Origin: Xylanibacter muris
Lineage (GTDB): Bacteria > Bacteroidota > Bacteroidia > Bacteroidales > Bacteroidaceae
Reading direction: 5' to 3'
Length of the DNA: 64,000 nt
Assembly (NCBI RefSeq): GCF_013166605.1
Contig: NZ_JABKKF010000005.1
Span: forward strand, 1-64,000
Within the stretch, counting starts at the first letter, position 1. Every line of letters starts with the position of its first letter. The translations under genes and the position numbers were made by a program. Shown piece after piece: positions 19,720 through 28,772 of the stretch. The notes under the pieces were generated by a model. The model searched no databases and was not told where the DNA came from. It worked only from the letters and a program-made list of their open reading frames with translations.

Positions 19720-21516
19720 ATGAAAAAATATTTGTTATTCATAATGTCCGGTATGCTCATGACATCTTGTCTTGACACCATCGTACTGCCTAAAGATATC
19801 ATCATAGATGAGGATTATTGGCAGAACAGAGAGCAGGCACAGGCGATGGTAAATGGAGCATACAAGCAGATGGTTACTGATGCGGTTGTCAAAAGGATGA
19901 TTGTCTGGGGTGATTACCGTTCCGATGAAATGAATTATGAAACTGTACAGGATCTTTCCGGTAACAGTGTATGGGCTGATCTGCAGAAAATAAGCCTTGG
20001 AAATATCGACAGTGACAATCAGTTCTCTGTATGGAGCGATGTATATAGTGTGATAAACAAATGCAACATCGTATTGGAAAAGGCTCCGGGCGTTGTAAGC
20101 ATCGACCCGGCATATACAATGGAGACGTTCAACACAGACAAGTCTCAGATGCTTGCATTGCGCTCATTGTGTTATTTCTATCTTGTACGCGCTTATCGTG
20201 ACGTGCCTTTTACCACTGTTGCATATCTTAACAGTTCTCAGGACAGAAATGTTGCACAGTCGGCTCCTGCGGATGTGCTTGACAGATGTATTTCCGATTT
20301 GGAGGAGGCGTTGAAGTCTCCTATTTCTTCTTCCGGTTATAATGACTGGCGTCGTGTAGGCATTATCACAGAGGATGGTATCAAGGCTATCCTTGCCGAT
20401 ATACATTTATGGAAGGCGTCTGTAATGCACAGCGAGGATGATTATCGTAAGTGTATTCAGTATTGTGATGATATCATAGCCTCAAAGAAGGCTGCGTCTT
20501 TGGCAGGAGACGGTGGCTTCGGTCCGGGGGCTTCTACCACTTCCGAATATCCTTTGATAGGAACAACTTTTGCCCGTCGTGAGTTGTTTGTCATAGGAAA
20601 CTCTTCCGAAAGTATCTTTGAATTGCAGATGACCGGAACTAACGATGTCAGCACTGCAATAAAGGATATGTATTTTGTTATAGACAAAAAGAATTTCGGT
20701 GCAGTCATGGCTACCAAGATTTTCGGAACCATAGGAAGTGAAAGCGGTGATAATGCCACTGTCTATACAACAAATATGGACAACCGTTATCTTGAAAACT
20801 GTTATGGAGTGGGAGATGCCGATGCATCGGCATTTGATATAAGAAAAATGGTGGATGCAAATCCTAATGAATTTGCACCTTCAGATACAAAGCGTGATCC
20901 TTACAAGCTCAGTGCGCATAATGCTTCTGCGGTCAACAGGCCTACTTTGGACAGATATGGTCAGAACTGGATTGTATACCGTTTGGCAGATATCATGCTG
21001 ATGAAGGCCGAGGCACTTGTACAGCTTGCCGCCGACGGTGCGCTTACTGCGGATGATGATAACCTGACAGAGGCTTTCAATCTTGTTGATGCGGTGAACA
21101 GACGTTCTCTTGCAAAACTGGATGACGCCAATGTATTGAAGATTTCCTCATACACCGATAAGGAGAGCATGGAACAACTTGTTCTTTGTGAGCGTCAGCG
21201 TGAGCTGTGTTTTGAAGGAAAACGCTGGTTTGACCTTATGCGTTACAATTACAGGCATATCACTCCCGTTGACTATACCAAGACTATGTTTGATATTTCA
21301 GGTGATACGTATAATGAGGATCTTTTCCCGTCAAACTATTCCGGTTTCACAAATCTTGTAAGACGCAAATATCTTGAAAACGGTGTGGCCATTATGGCAA
21401 AGATGGGTAGGGAGCCGTTCCTTTACTTCCCTGTGCCTAATTCTGATATGAAAGTTAATCCTCTTCTCCATCAGAATCCCGCATATTCAGAAGGTGACAA
21501 GTATGTAAAGAATTAA
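19720..21516 (+). CDS. SusD/RagB-family glycan-binding lipoprotein
   Basis: This 598-residue lipoprotein (lipobox LMTSC) is the lid and binding partner of the upstream SusC protein. It shows the SusD N-terminal helical part (YWQNREQAQAMVNGAYKQM, then RSLCYFYLVRAYRDVPFTT) and the conserved C-terminal block LCERQRELCFEGKRWFDLMR. It ends with YFPVPNSDMKVNPLLHQNP, as usual for the family. Its position directly after SusC is the standard arrangement. Confidence 0.95.
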   Translation: MKKYLLFIMSGMLMTSCLDTIVLPKDIIIDEDYWQNREQAQAMVNGAYKQMVTDAVVKRMIVWGDYRSDEMNYETVQDLSGNSVWADLQKISLGNIDSDNQFSVWSDVYSVINKCNIVLEKAPGVVSIDPAYTMETFNTDKSQMLALRSLCYFYLVRAYRDVPFTTVAYLNSSQDRNVAQSAPADVLDRCISDLEEALKSPISSSGYNDWRRVGIITEDGIKAILADIHLWKASVMHSEDDYRKCIQYCDDIIASKKAASLAGDGGFGPGASTTSEYPLIGTTFARRELFVIGNSSESIFELQMTGTNDVSTAIKDMYFVIDKKNFGAVMATKIFGTIGSESGDNATVYTTNMDNRYLENCYGVGDADASAFDIRKMVDANPNEFAPSDTKRDPYKLSAHNASAVNRPTLDRYGQNWIVYRLADIMLMKAEALVQLAADGALTADDDNLTEAFNLVDAVNRRSLAKLDDANVLKISSYTDKESMEQLVLCERQRELCFEGKRWFDLMRYNYRHITPVDYTKTMFDISGDTYNEDLFPSNYSGFTNLVRRKYLENGVAIMAKMGREPFLYFPVPNSDMKVNPLLHQNPAYSEGDKYVKN

Positions 21517-21529
21517 ATATTAAAAGAAT

Positions 21530-23668
21530 ATGAACAACAATATATTGAAATCAATATTCAAGGCTGCCGGCATGATTGCGGTACCGGCTTGTCTCACCCT
21601 TTCGGCTTGTACGGCTGAACCGGATGATTCGAACCTTTATACGTTTACCGGCCAGACCATTGAGGATTATATCGTTGCCAATGAGGCAGACTACAGCAGC
21701 TTCAACTATATTCTGCAGCGTTCAGGATATGACAGACTGTTGCGTACATACGGTACATATACCTGCTTCCTGCCCGATAATAAGGCAGTGCAGAATTATA
21801 TAGACAGTCTGTACGATGATGAGAAGAATATAAGAATACCTCACAACGGTATGACGGAAAAATCGCTGGAGGGTCTTACCGACAGTTTGTGTGCAGACAT
21901 CGCAAAGTTCCATCTTGCAGGTTCTGTTTACAAGACTATAGAGCTTGAGACTTCCGGACGCTCTGTTCTTACACTTCTTGGACGTACCATTATAACGGCA
22001 CTTAGTGAGAAGGGTATTTCGCTTAATGACGGTTCTTTGATTCTAAATGGAAAGGCAAACAGAGACATCGAGGTAGAGAACGGTGTTATACATCTTATAA
22101 ACAGTGTTATTCCACGTTCCAACAGTCTCGTATCAAGTGAGATAAAAGACAATGAGATGTTTTCCATCTTCAGTCAGGCTCTCGACCTTACAGGTCTTGC
22201 CGACTCGCTTGAGGCGGAGAAGAAGGACATAAAACTCCAGATGCCTACCCGTAAGGCCACTTATTATACTCCCACAGAGTGTAAGCTTGGTTTCACTGTG
22301 TTTGCAGAGCCGGATTCAATATTGAAAAAGTATGGGATAGAAGATATTAACGGACTGATTGCCAGGGCTAATGACTGGTATGCCAAATGTGCTACTGGCA
22401 CTTCCGCATCCGCAGATCAGGGATGGTATGATTACTATAGAAACAACAATATTGAGGTAAGTACCGGTGATGACTATACAAGTCCGTATAACGCATTGAA
22501 CATGTTTGTGCGTTATCACATACTGAAGAGTGCTGTTAACCAGTTCAACCTCACCACCGACTTCAATGTTTACAGGCAAGCAGGTTATAACGGTGATACA
22601 TACGAGTATTATGAGACGATGCTTCCCAAGACATTGATAAAGATATGGAGAGTGGATAGCGAAAAGGAAACCTATATAAACCGCTATCGTGCGAATAATA
22701 CCCTTACTGACGGTCTTGAGACGATGGGTTCTGCCAGTATGCATGAGTTAATCCGTAAGGGTGTGAAGATTCAGGTGAATAAAGTAATGCAGCCTCTCAA
22801 CGGTTTCATTTATCCGATTGACGATATCCTTCTTTATGAGAGTTATGTTCCTCAGGGTGTATTGCACGAGCGTATGCGTTTCGATGCATTGGCTCTTCTG
22901 CCTGAAACCATGAACAACGGTCTGAGAGGTCTTTCATACGCTGAGCTTCAGTCTTTGAGCGGCAATAGTGAAGATACGCGTGTACGATTCCCTGTAAACT
23001 ATTTCGACAATGTGAGAGTTTACAATGGCGACCTTACAAAGATAGACATGAATTTTATTCAGAATAAGGGAACCGGTAACAACTTCCTCTTATACAAAGG
23101 AGACTCTTTCCAGGGAATGGGTGCATACGACCTGGCAATAAAGTTGCCGCCCGTGCCGGACGGTGAATATGAGATTCGTCTTGACGTGACAACGTTTGGT
23201 ATACGTGGAAGTATGCTTCAATATTATCTTGGAACAAGCAGCGAGCTGAGCGATCTTCAGGCTGTTGATATTCCTATCGATATGCGTATGAACAGTACGC
23301 AATATGGAACCACAAAAGAGGAACAGGACCCACGTCTTACTGCAATCGGCTATACAAGTTTGAAGGCAGAAGACTCTGAAGAGGATTATGCGGATAAAGG
23401 TCTTACTTCAGACCGTGAGATGCGTATTCACGGATATATGCGTGGACCGTTGTCAGTGACAAAGGAAGGACAGGACATGAGCCAGCGTTTCGCATGCTAC
23501 TCATTACGACGTATTCTCGTGAAGAAAAATCTTACGCAGCGTGATTACTGGATACGCCTGAAGACAGTGCTTCCTGAAGTGACGGAGGGTAAGTATCAGC
23601 TTGACTATATCGAGATAGTTCCTCTGGATGTTGTCCAGCATCCGCGTTATCTTGAGGATATGTATTAA
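21530..23668 (+). CDS. Two-domain FAS1 lipoprotein with C-terminal beta-sandwich-like domain
   Basis: This 712-residue protein has a lipoprotein signal (LTLSAC). Residues about 45-205 form a first FAS1-like domain (NYILQRSGYDRLLRTYGTY, CFLPDNKAVQNYI, VENGVIHLINSVI). Residues about 205-440 form a second, more diverged one (FTVFAEPDSILKKYG, LNGFIYPIDDILL). The remaining residues to 712 contain no FAS1 motif and look like a beta-sandwich (DGEYEIRLDVTTFGIRG), possibly a glycan-binding module. The gene starts 13 bp after the SusD gene and precedes another FAS1 gene of the same design, so it belongs to the same operon. The function is inferred from context only. Confidence 0.8.
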   Translation: MNNNILKSIFKAAGMIAVPACLTLSACTAEPDDSNLYTFTGQTIEDYIVANEADYSSFNYILQRSGYDRLLRTYGTYTCFLPDNKAVQNYIDSLYDDEKNIRIPHNGMTEKSLEGLTDSLCADIAKFHLAGSVYKTIELETSGRSVLTLLGRTIITALSEKGISLNDGSLILNGKANRDIEVENGVIHLINSVIPRSNSLVSSEIKDNEMFSIFSQALDLTGLADSLEAEKKDIKLQMPTRKATYYTPTECKLGFTVFAEPDSILKKYGIEDINGLIARANDWYAKCATGTSASADQGWYDYYRNNNIEVSTGDDYTSPYNALNMFVRYHILKSAVNQFNLTTDFNVYRQAGYNGDTYEYYETMLPKTLIKIWRVDSEKETYINRYRANNTLTDGLETMGSASMHELIRKGVKIQVNKVMQPLNGFIYPIDDILLYESYVPQGVLHERMRFDALALLPETMNNGLRGLSYAELQSLSGNSEDTRVRFPVNYFDNVRVYNGDLTKIDMNFIQNKGTGNNFLLYKGDSFQGMGAYDLAIKLPPVPDGEYEIRLDVTTFGIRGSMLQYYLGTSSELSDLQAVDIPIDMRMNSTQYGTTKEEQDPRLTAIGYTSLKAEDSEEDYADKGLTSDREMRIHGYMRGPLSVTKEGQDMSQRFACYSLRRILVKKNLTQRDYWIRLKTVLPEVTEGKYQLDYIEIVPLDVVQHPRYLEDMY

Positions 23669-23700
23669 GATTTTTCTCATATAATGAAATTTTATAGTAT

Positions 23701-25470
23701 ATGAATAATAAGAAATATATATATGGCATGATGGCGGCAGCGACACTGCTTGCCGCATCATGCTCAGACTTTGACGACTACAACAAGGCTTATACGGAAG
23801 CTTCTGTAGGAAGCCAGCGCACACTGTGGGAGAACATAAAGGAAAATAAAGACTTGTCACAGTTTGCCGAGCTTGTGGTAAAGGCCGGGTTTGCAAATAA
23901 TTTGAACAGTTCACGTTCTTATACGGTATGGGCTCCGTTAAATGATTCGTTTGATTACAGTAAATATCTGTCTATGGACAGTGCTGCATTGAGAAAGACG
24001 TTTGTTGAGAATCATATAGCAAACTTCAACCATGCCATGACGGGAGAGACTGTTGACAAGCGTGTACACACCTTGAATAACAAATCCTATCAGTTGGTAT
24101 CGGATGGAGACGGATATCTCTTTGACGGAAAGAATATGACCAGTGGGACAGGTATTCCCAGTGTTAACGGTACATTGCATACAATAAGCGGAGTAGCGGA
24201 TTTTCTACCAAACATTTATGAGTCTTTGGAGAATTACAAGGAAACAGAAACAGACTCTATCTATAGCTATTTTATGAAGTTCAAGACTTCTGTGCTTGAT
24301 GTGAATAACAGTATCGAGGGACCTATTGTAAACGGTAAGCAGACCTATATAGATTCCGTGATGATAGAGAGTAACGACCTTTTTGGAAGATATATGCTGG
24401 ATGCCGATATCTCAAACGAAGACAGTAGTTATACGTTGATATTGCCGACCAACAAGGCATATATAGAAACTTATAAAAAGATAAAGGAGTGTTACAAACT
24501 TCCCAAGACAATATTCTGGAAAGAGATTTCCTCCCAATATAATGGTGTGGCTCCTAATGACTCACGTTATGAGGTAGAGACAGAAAACATCACGGCAGAG
24601 CAGGTTCAGGATTCCCTGTCAAGACTGCTTCTTGTTACTCCCCTTACTCTGAGCAACAACAATACATATAACCTTTGGGTTACAGACAGGGAAGATGCAT
24701 GGCAGAGGGACACGTTGAGATCTACAGTTGGAGTGACCATGCCAAACGGTCCGGAGATAATAAACGACCATCTTGTAGGCGAACCTATGGAGATGAGTAA
24801 TGGTTTTGTAAGAATAGTGGACTCTCTTGCCTACAGACCATGGAATATTTGGAACCCAGCGATAAGTGTTTCTCTGCATAATCCAAGAATGAGACCGTAT
24901 GTTAACGGTACGGCGGCATCGGTGTCTACAATAACCGTTCATCCGGATAATATTGATATGGATAAAATAGGGAATATTTTCGGTAGCAATGGCATGCAGT
25001 CGATTTACACTTCTTATCTTGATTTCCGTCCCGGCTCAAGCGGTGACAGGGCAAAGCCTGAAGCATATTTCTATTTGGATAATATACGCTCTACCACATA
25101 TAATGTCTATGTGGTGTTCGTGCCGGCGCGTTATGATAAAACCACCAAGAATACACCGGAAAAGAATTACAAAATTTCTCTTCAGTTCTGTTACGGTAAC
25201 GGACAAAAGACTGTGGTCGACCCCAAGATGACAATCGAGAGTACAGATTCTAACAGTGTGCAGATGGTGAAAGCACCGAAGACTGTCACATTCCCGTATT
25301 CATACGCTGTTGCGAAAGACTGTTATCCGTACGTGAAACTGCAGAGCGAACGTAGTACAATCAGCCAAAAGGAATGGGCAAAATATGACAATCATCTGCG
25401 TATTGCCGCAATAATTCTGCGTCCGGTGGAATACGATGAATATTTAAACTCTTTAAACTCTAAGGAATAA
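23701..25470 (+). CDS. FAS1 lipoprotein with C-terminal beta-sandwich-like domain
   Basis: This 589-residue lipoprotein (lipobox LAASC) shares the layout of the preceding gene. Residues about 35-165 are a clear FAS1 domain (FAELVVKAGFANNL, YTVWAPLNDSFD, VNGTLHTISGVADFLP). Residues about 165-375 are a second, diverged FAS1-like region (YTLILPTNKAYIETYKK, GFVRIVDSLAYRP). From about 380 a beta-rich domain follows (TYNVYVVFVPARYD, KISLQFCYGNG). It is separated from the next SusC gene by only 2 bp, which indicates translational coupling. Having two such proteins between two SusCD pairs suggests that each pair uses its own FAS1 accessory protein. Confidence 0.8.
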   Translation: MNNKKYIYGMMAAATLLAASCSDFDDYNKAYTEASVGSQRTLWENIKENKDLSQFAELVVKAGFANNLNSSRSYTVWAPLNDSFDYSKYLSMDSAALRKTFVENHIANFNHAMTGETVDKRVHTLNNKSYQLVSDGDGYLFDGKNMTSGTGIPSVNGTLHTISGVADFLPNIYESLENYKETETDSIYSYFMKFKTSVLDVNNSIEGPIVNGKQTYIDSVMIESNDLFGRYMLDADISNEDSSYTLILPTNKAYIETYKKIKECYKLPKTIFWKEISSQYNGVAPNDSRYEVETENITAEQVQDSLSRLLLVTPLTLSNNNTYNLWVTDREDAWQRDTLRSTVGVTMPNGPEIINDHLVGEPMEMSNGFVRIVDSLAYRPWNIWNPAISVSLHNPRMRPYVNGTAASVSTITVHPDNIDMDKIGNIFGSNGMQSIYTSYLDFRPGSSGDRAKPEAYFYLDNIRSTTYNVYVVFVPARYDKTTKNTPEKNYKISLQFCYGNGQKTVVDPKMTIESTDSNSVQMVKAPKTVTFPYSYAVAKDCYPYVKLQSERSTISQKEWAKYDNHLRIAAIILRPVEYDEYLNSLNSKE

Positions 25471-25472
25471 TT

Positions 25473-28400
25473 ATGAAGCGCACAATATTTAATATCCAGA
25501 AATCGTTTCTCAGAAACGCTCTTTGCCTGACAATGATTTGGCTTGCCATGCCTGTTGCCGCTCAGGACTACATGGATGACGAGGAGCCCGTTGCCGCTCC
25601 GAAGAAGCCTGTGGTATATAAAGAGAAGTATCCTTTGATGACAGTCAAGGGTAAGGTATTCGACGAGGCCTCTAAAAAGCCTTTAGGCGGTGTTCAGTTG
25701 AAGACATTGAACAATGCACGTTATACTGCTATGACCGATGAAGACGGTTCGTTCAGTATCAAGGTGCCTGTGTTCACCACTGCACTTTATGTGTATACTC
25801 CTGATTATCTGTCTCAGCAGGTTGCCATATCGGGTGATACGACACGTATGGTGAGCATCTATATGATTAACGATAAGTTCAAGAGCATGTATGCCGACGG
25901 TACTACAATCACTTCCCAGAGAAGTTTCACGTCTTCAGCCACGAATAATCTCACAGTAGACAATGAGATACAGTCTCAGCTTGGTGCTGACATACGTTCA
26001 ATCCAACGTTCCGCTGCTCCGGCTATAGGTAACAGTTCGTTCATCCGCGGTATAAGTTCTATAAATTCAAACTCACAGCCTCTTGTAATTGTAGATGGTA
26101 TTGAGCTTGATCAGCAGCTTTATCGTGAGGCGCTTCATACCGGACAGTTCAATAACATGCTTGGTACGGTTATGCCAGCGGATATCGACAAGGTGACTGT
26201 ATTGAAGAACGGTACGGCTCTTTACGGTGCGCGTGGTGCCAACGGTGTAATTCTTATTGATACCAAACGCGGTCACTCAATGGCCACACGTATTGAGGCA
26301 AACATTTCTGTCGGACTCAGCCTTATACCGAAGCTTCCTACAATGATGGATGCCACACAGTATAGAAACTATGCCACAGAAATGATGGGTACCATTCCGG
26401 AGCTTGCCAATTCAAAATTGAACTTCAAGTTCCTAAATGATGATCCCACATACTATTATTACCACATGTATCACAACAACACAGATTGGAGTGACGAGGC
26501 TTACCGTACAGGACTGACCCAAAACTATAGCATAAACGTACAGGGTGGTGACGATGTAGGTATGTATAACCTGTCAGTGGGATATGTTGACGGAAAAAGT
26601 ACAGCCGAGGGTAATGACTACGACCGTATGAACGTCCGTTTCAATACCGATATAGATGTGTTCCGCAAGCTTAAGACAAAGTTTGACCTGTCTATCTCGC
26701 GTTCCACAAGTTCTGTCTTTGATGACGGTATACAGTCTGATTTTACAACAGCCACTCCTACTTCACCGACATTCCTTTCACTTATAAAGTCACCGTTGGT
26801 TACTCCATATCAGTATAACCACTATCTTGGTGGTTTCTCCGGTTTGTTGAGTGACAGTGATGATTTGTTCACAAGTTTCGACAGCAATTCGTCTCTTGCA
26901 AATCCCACGGCTATTCTTAAGATAGGTGAGGGTGAGAACAAGAACTATGCTGAGAACACAAACTTCCAGGTTAAGCTTGAACCGACATATAAGATAACCA
27001 ATGACTTGTCTGTAACAACATTGATAAACTATTCTCTTAACAGGCATTCACAGCGTTATTTCCGTCCTACACAGGGTGTGCCGGTATTCAAGGTGGCCGA
27101 GATGGGTACGGTGATGAGCAAGTTCTCCACATTGTTCTCCAACGAGACCAATATCGTAAGCAACACTCATGTTGACTATACTCATTCATTCGGTGCACAC
27201 TATCTGAAGGCATACGCAGGTTTTAAATACAGCTATTTCTCATATAAGAGCGATGTGTTGTCTACACAATACAGAAGTGCTCAGAATGACAAGAACCCTA
27301 CCATAACTGCAAACAAGAATAATTTCAACTATGCTTCAGGCGTTAATGATGTATGGAAGCAGATGCAGTGGTATGGCAATGTAGACTATAACTACATGAA
27401 CCGCTATTTCCTTACGTTATCACTTCTTGGTGAGGCAAACAGCCGTTTTGGTGAGAATTGCGACGGTCTGGGCCTCTTTGGCGTCCAGTGGGCGATTTTC
27501 CCGAGCATACAGGCCGGATGGGTTGTAAGTAATGAGAAATGGTTCCCGAAGAACTCAGGTATTAATTATCTGCGTATTAATGCCGGATATGACATCAGCG
27601 GCAATGATGACATTGATATAACTGCAGCACGTTCGATTTTCTCTGTTGTCAAGTTCCTGGATATTGCCAACGGTCTTCAGTTGACAAATATCGGTAACGA
27701 TAAGATACAGTGGGAGAATACAAAGAAGTTCAATGTCGGTTTTGAGGCTAACATGCTTCACAACAGGCTGTCTGTAGCTTTCGACTACTTTATCAACAAG
27801 ACGGACAATCTGCTTACCATACAGAGATTCAAGGATCCTATCGCCGGTATCAACCATTATTGGACCAATGGCGGTGAGTTGAAGAACACAGGTTTTGAAC
27901 TTGCCGTATCCGGCAAGCCTGTTGTATCGAAAGACTGGAATGTAGAGGTCGGAGCAACTGTCGGACATTACAAGAATGAGGTCGTTTCATTGCCTGAAGG
28001 TGATTATGTCTCTTCCATTTACGGTACAGACAACATCATCACTTCTGTCGGCAATCCTGTTGCCATGTTCTACGGATACAAGACTGACGGTGTTTTGGCA
28101 TCAGACGCTGCCGCAAGAACTGCAAATAAAGATGGCGACGACTATCTTTATATGAAAGATGCATCAGGCAACAAGCAGGCGTTCAAGGCTGGTGACATGC
28201 GATTTGTTGACATCGACGGTGATGGATTCATCACTGAGAGCGACCGTACTATCATAGGTGATCCGAATCCAGATGCTTACGGTAATATCTTTGCAAACGT
28301 AAGCTGGAAGAACTTCACGCTGAGCATGAACTTCAACTATAGCATAGGTAATGATGTATACAACTATCAGCGCATGATTCTCAATTCCGGAAGCAATTTC

Positions 28401-28757
28401 TACAATCAGCAGGTCGCAATGACAAACCACTGGCGTTATGAAGGTCAGGAGACTTCCATGCCACGTATCAACTATGGCGATCCGATGGCTAACAACCGCT
28501 TCAGCGACCGTTGGATAGAGGACGGCAGCTATTTGAGGCTGAAGACTCTGCGTCTGACATACCGTGTGCCTGTCAATTTCTCATGGTTGCAGGGCGTAAG
28601 TGTATGGGCAGAGGGCGTAAACCTGTTCACTCTGACAAAATATCTCGGTAGCGACCCTGAGTTCAGCGTAAACAACAGCGCGATGTATCAGGGCATAGAC
28701 TGCGGTAATCTGGCACAGGGACGTGCATTTACCTTCGGATTAAAGATAAACCTCTAA
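25473..28757 (+). CDS. SusC/RagA-family TonB-dependent transporter (second pair)
   Basis: This 1094-residue protein has a signal peptide ending PVAAQ, then an acidic and proline-rich linker (DYMDDEEPVAAPKKPVV) not present in the first SusC. It continues with a carboxypeptidase-regulatory-like domain (VKGKVFDEASKKPLGGVQL), a plug (SSFIRGISSINSNSQPLVIVDG, VTVLKNGTALYGARGANGVI) and a barrel. It ends FGLKINL, so the last residue is leucine rather than the usual aromatic. No STN domain is seen. The difference in plug and linker from the first SusC points to a second substrate or chain length rather than a recent tandem copy. Confidence 0.94.
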   Translation: MKRTIFNIQKSFLRNALCLTMIWLAMPVAAQDYMDDEEPVAAPKKPVVYKEKYPLMTVKGKVFDEASKKPLGGVQLKTLNNARYTAMTDEDGSFSIKVPVFTTALYVYTPDYLSQQVAISGDTTRMVSIYMINDKFKSMYADGTTITSQRSFTSSATNNLTVDNEIQSQLGADIRSIQRSAAPAIGNSSFIRGISSINSNSQPLVIVDGIELDQQLYREALHTGQFNNMLGTVMPADIDKVTVLKNGTALYGARGANGVILIDTKRGHSMATRIEANISVGLSLIPKLPTMMDATQYRNYATEMMGTIPELANSKLNFKFLNDDPTYYYYHMYHNNTDWSDEAYRTGLTQNYSINVQGGDDVGMYNLSVGYVDGKSTAEGNDYDRMNVRFNTDIDVFRKLKTKFDLSISRSTSSVFDDGIQSDFTTATPTSPTFLSLIKSPLVTPYQYNHYLGGFSGLLSDSDDLFTSFDSNSSLANPTAILKIGEGENKNYAENTNFQVKLEPTYKITNDLSVTTLINYSLNRHSQRYFRPTQGVPVFKVAEMGTVMSKFSTLFSNETNIVSNTHVDYTHSFGAHYLKAYAGFKYSYFSYKSDVLSTQYRSAQNDKNPTITANKNNFNYASGVNDVWKQMQWYGNVDYNYMNRYFLTLSLLGEANSRFGENCDGLGLFGVQWAIFPSIQAGWVVSNEKWFPKNSGINYLRINAGYDISGNDDIDITAARSIFSVVKFLDIANGLQLTNIGNDKIQWENTKKFNVGFEANMLHNRLSVAFDYFINKTDNLLTIQRFKDPIAGINHYWTNGGELKNTGFELAVSGKPVVSKDWNVEVGATVGHYKNEVVSLPEGDYVSSIYGTDNIITSVGNPVAMFYGYKTDGVLASDAAARTANKDGDDYLYMKDASGNKQAFKAGDMRFVDIDGDGFITESDRTIIGDPNPDAYGNIFANVSWKNFTLSMNFNYSIGNDVYNYQRMILNSGSNFYNQQVAMTNHWRYEGQETSMPRINYGDPMANNRFSDRWIEDGSYLRLKTLRLTYRVPVNFSWLQGVSVWAEGVNLFTLTKYLGSDPEFSVNNSAMYQGIDCGNLAQGRAFTFGLKINL

Positions 28758-28772
28758 AACAATTCGACAAAT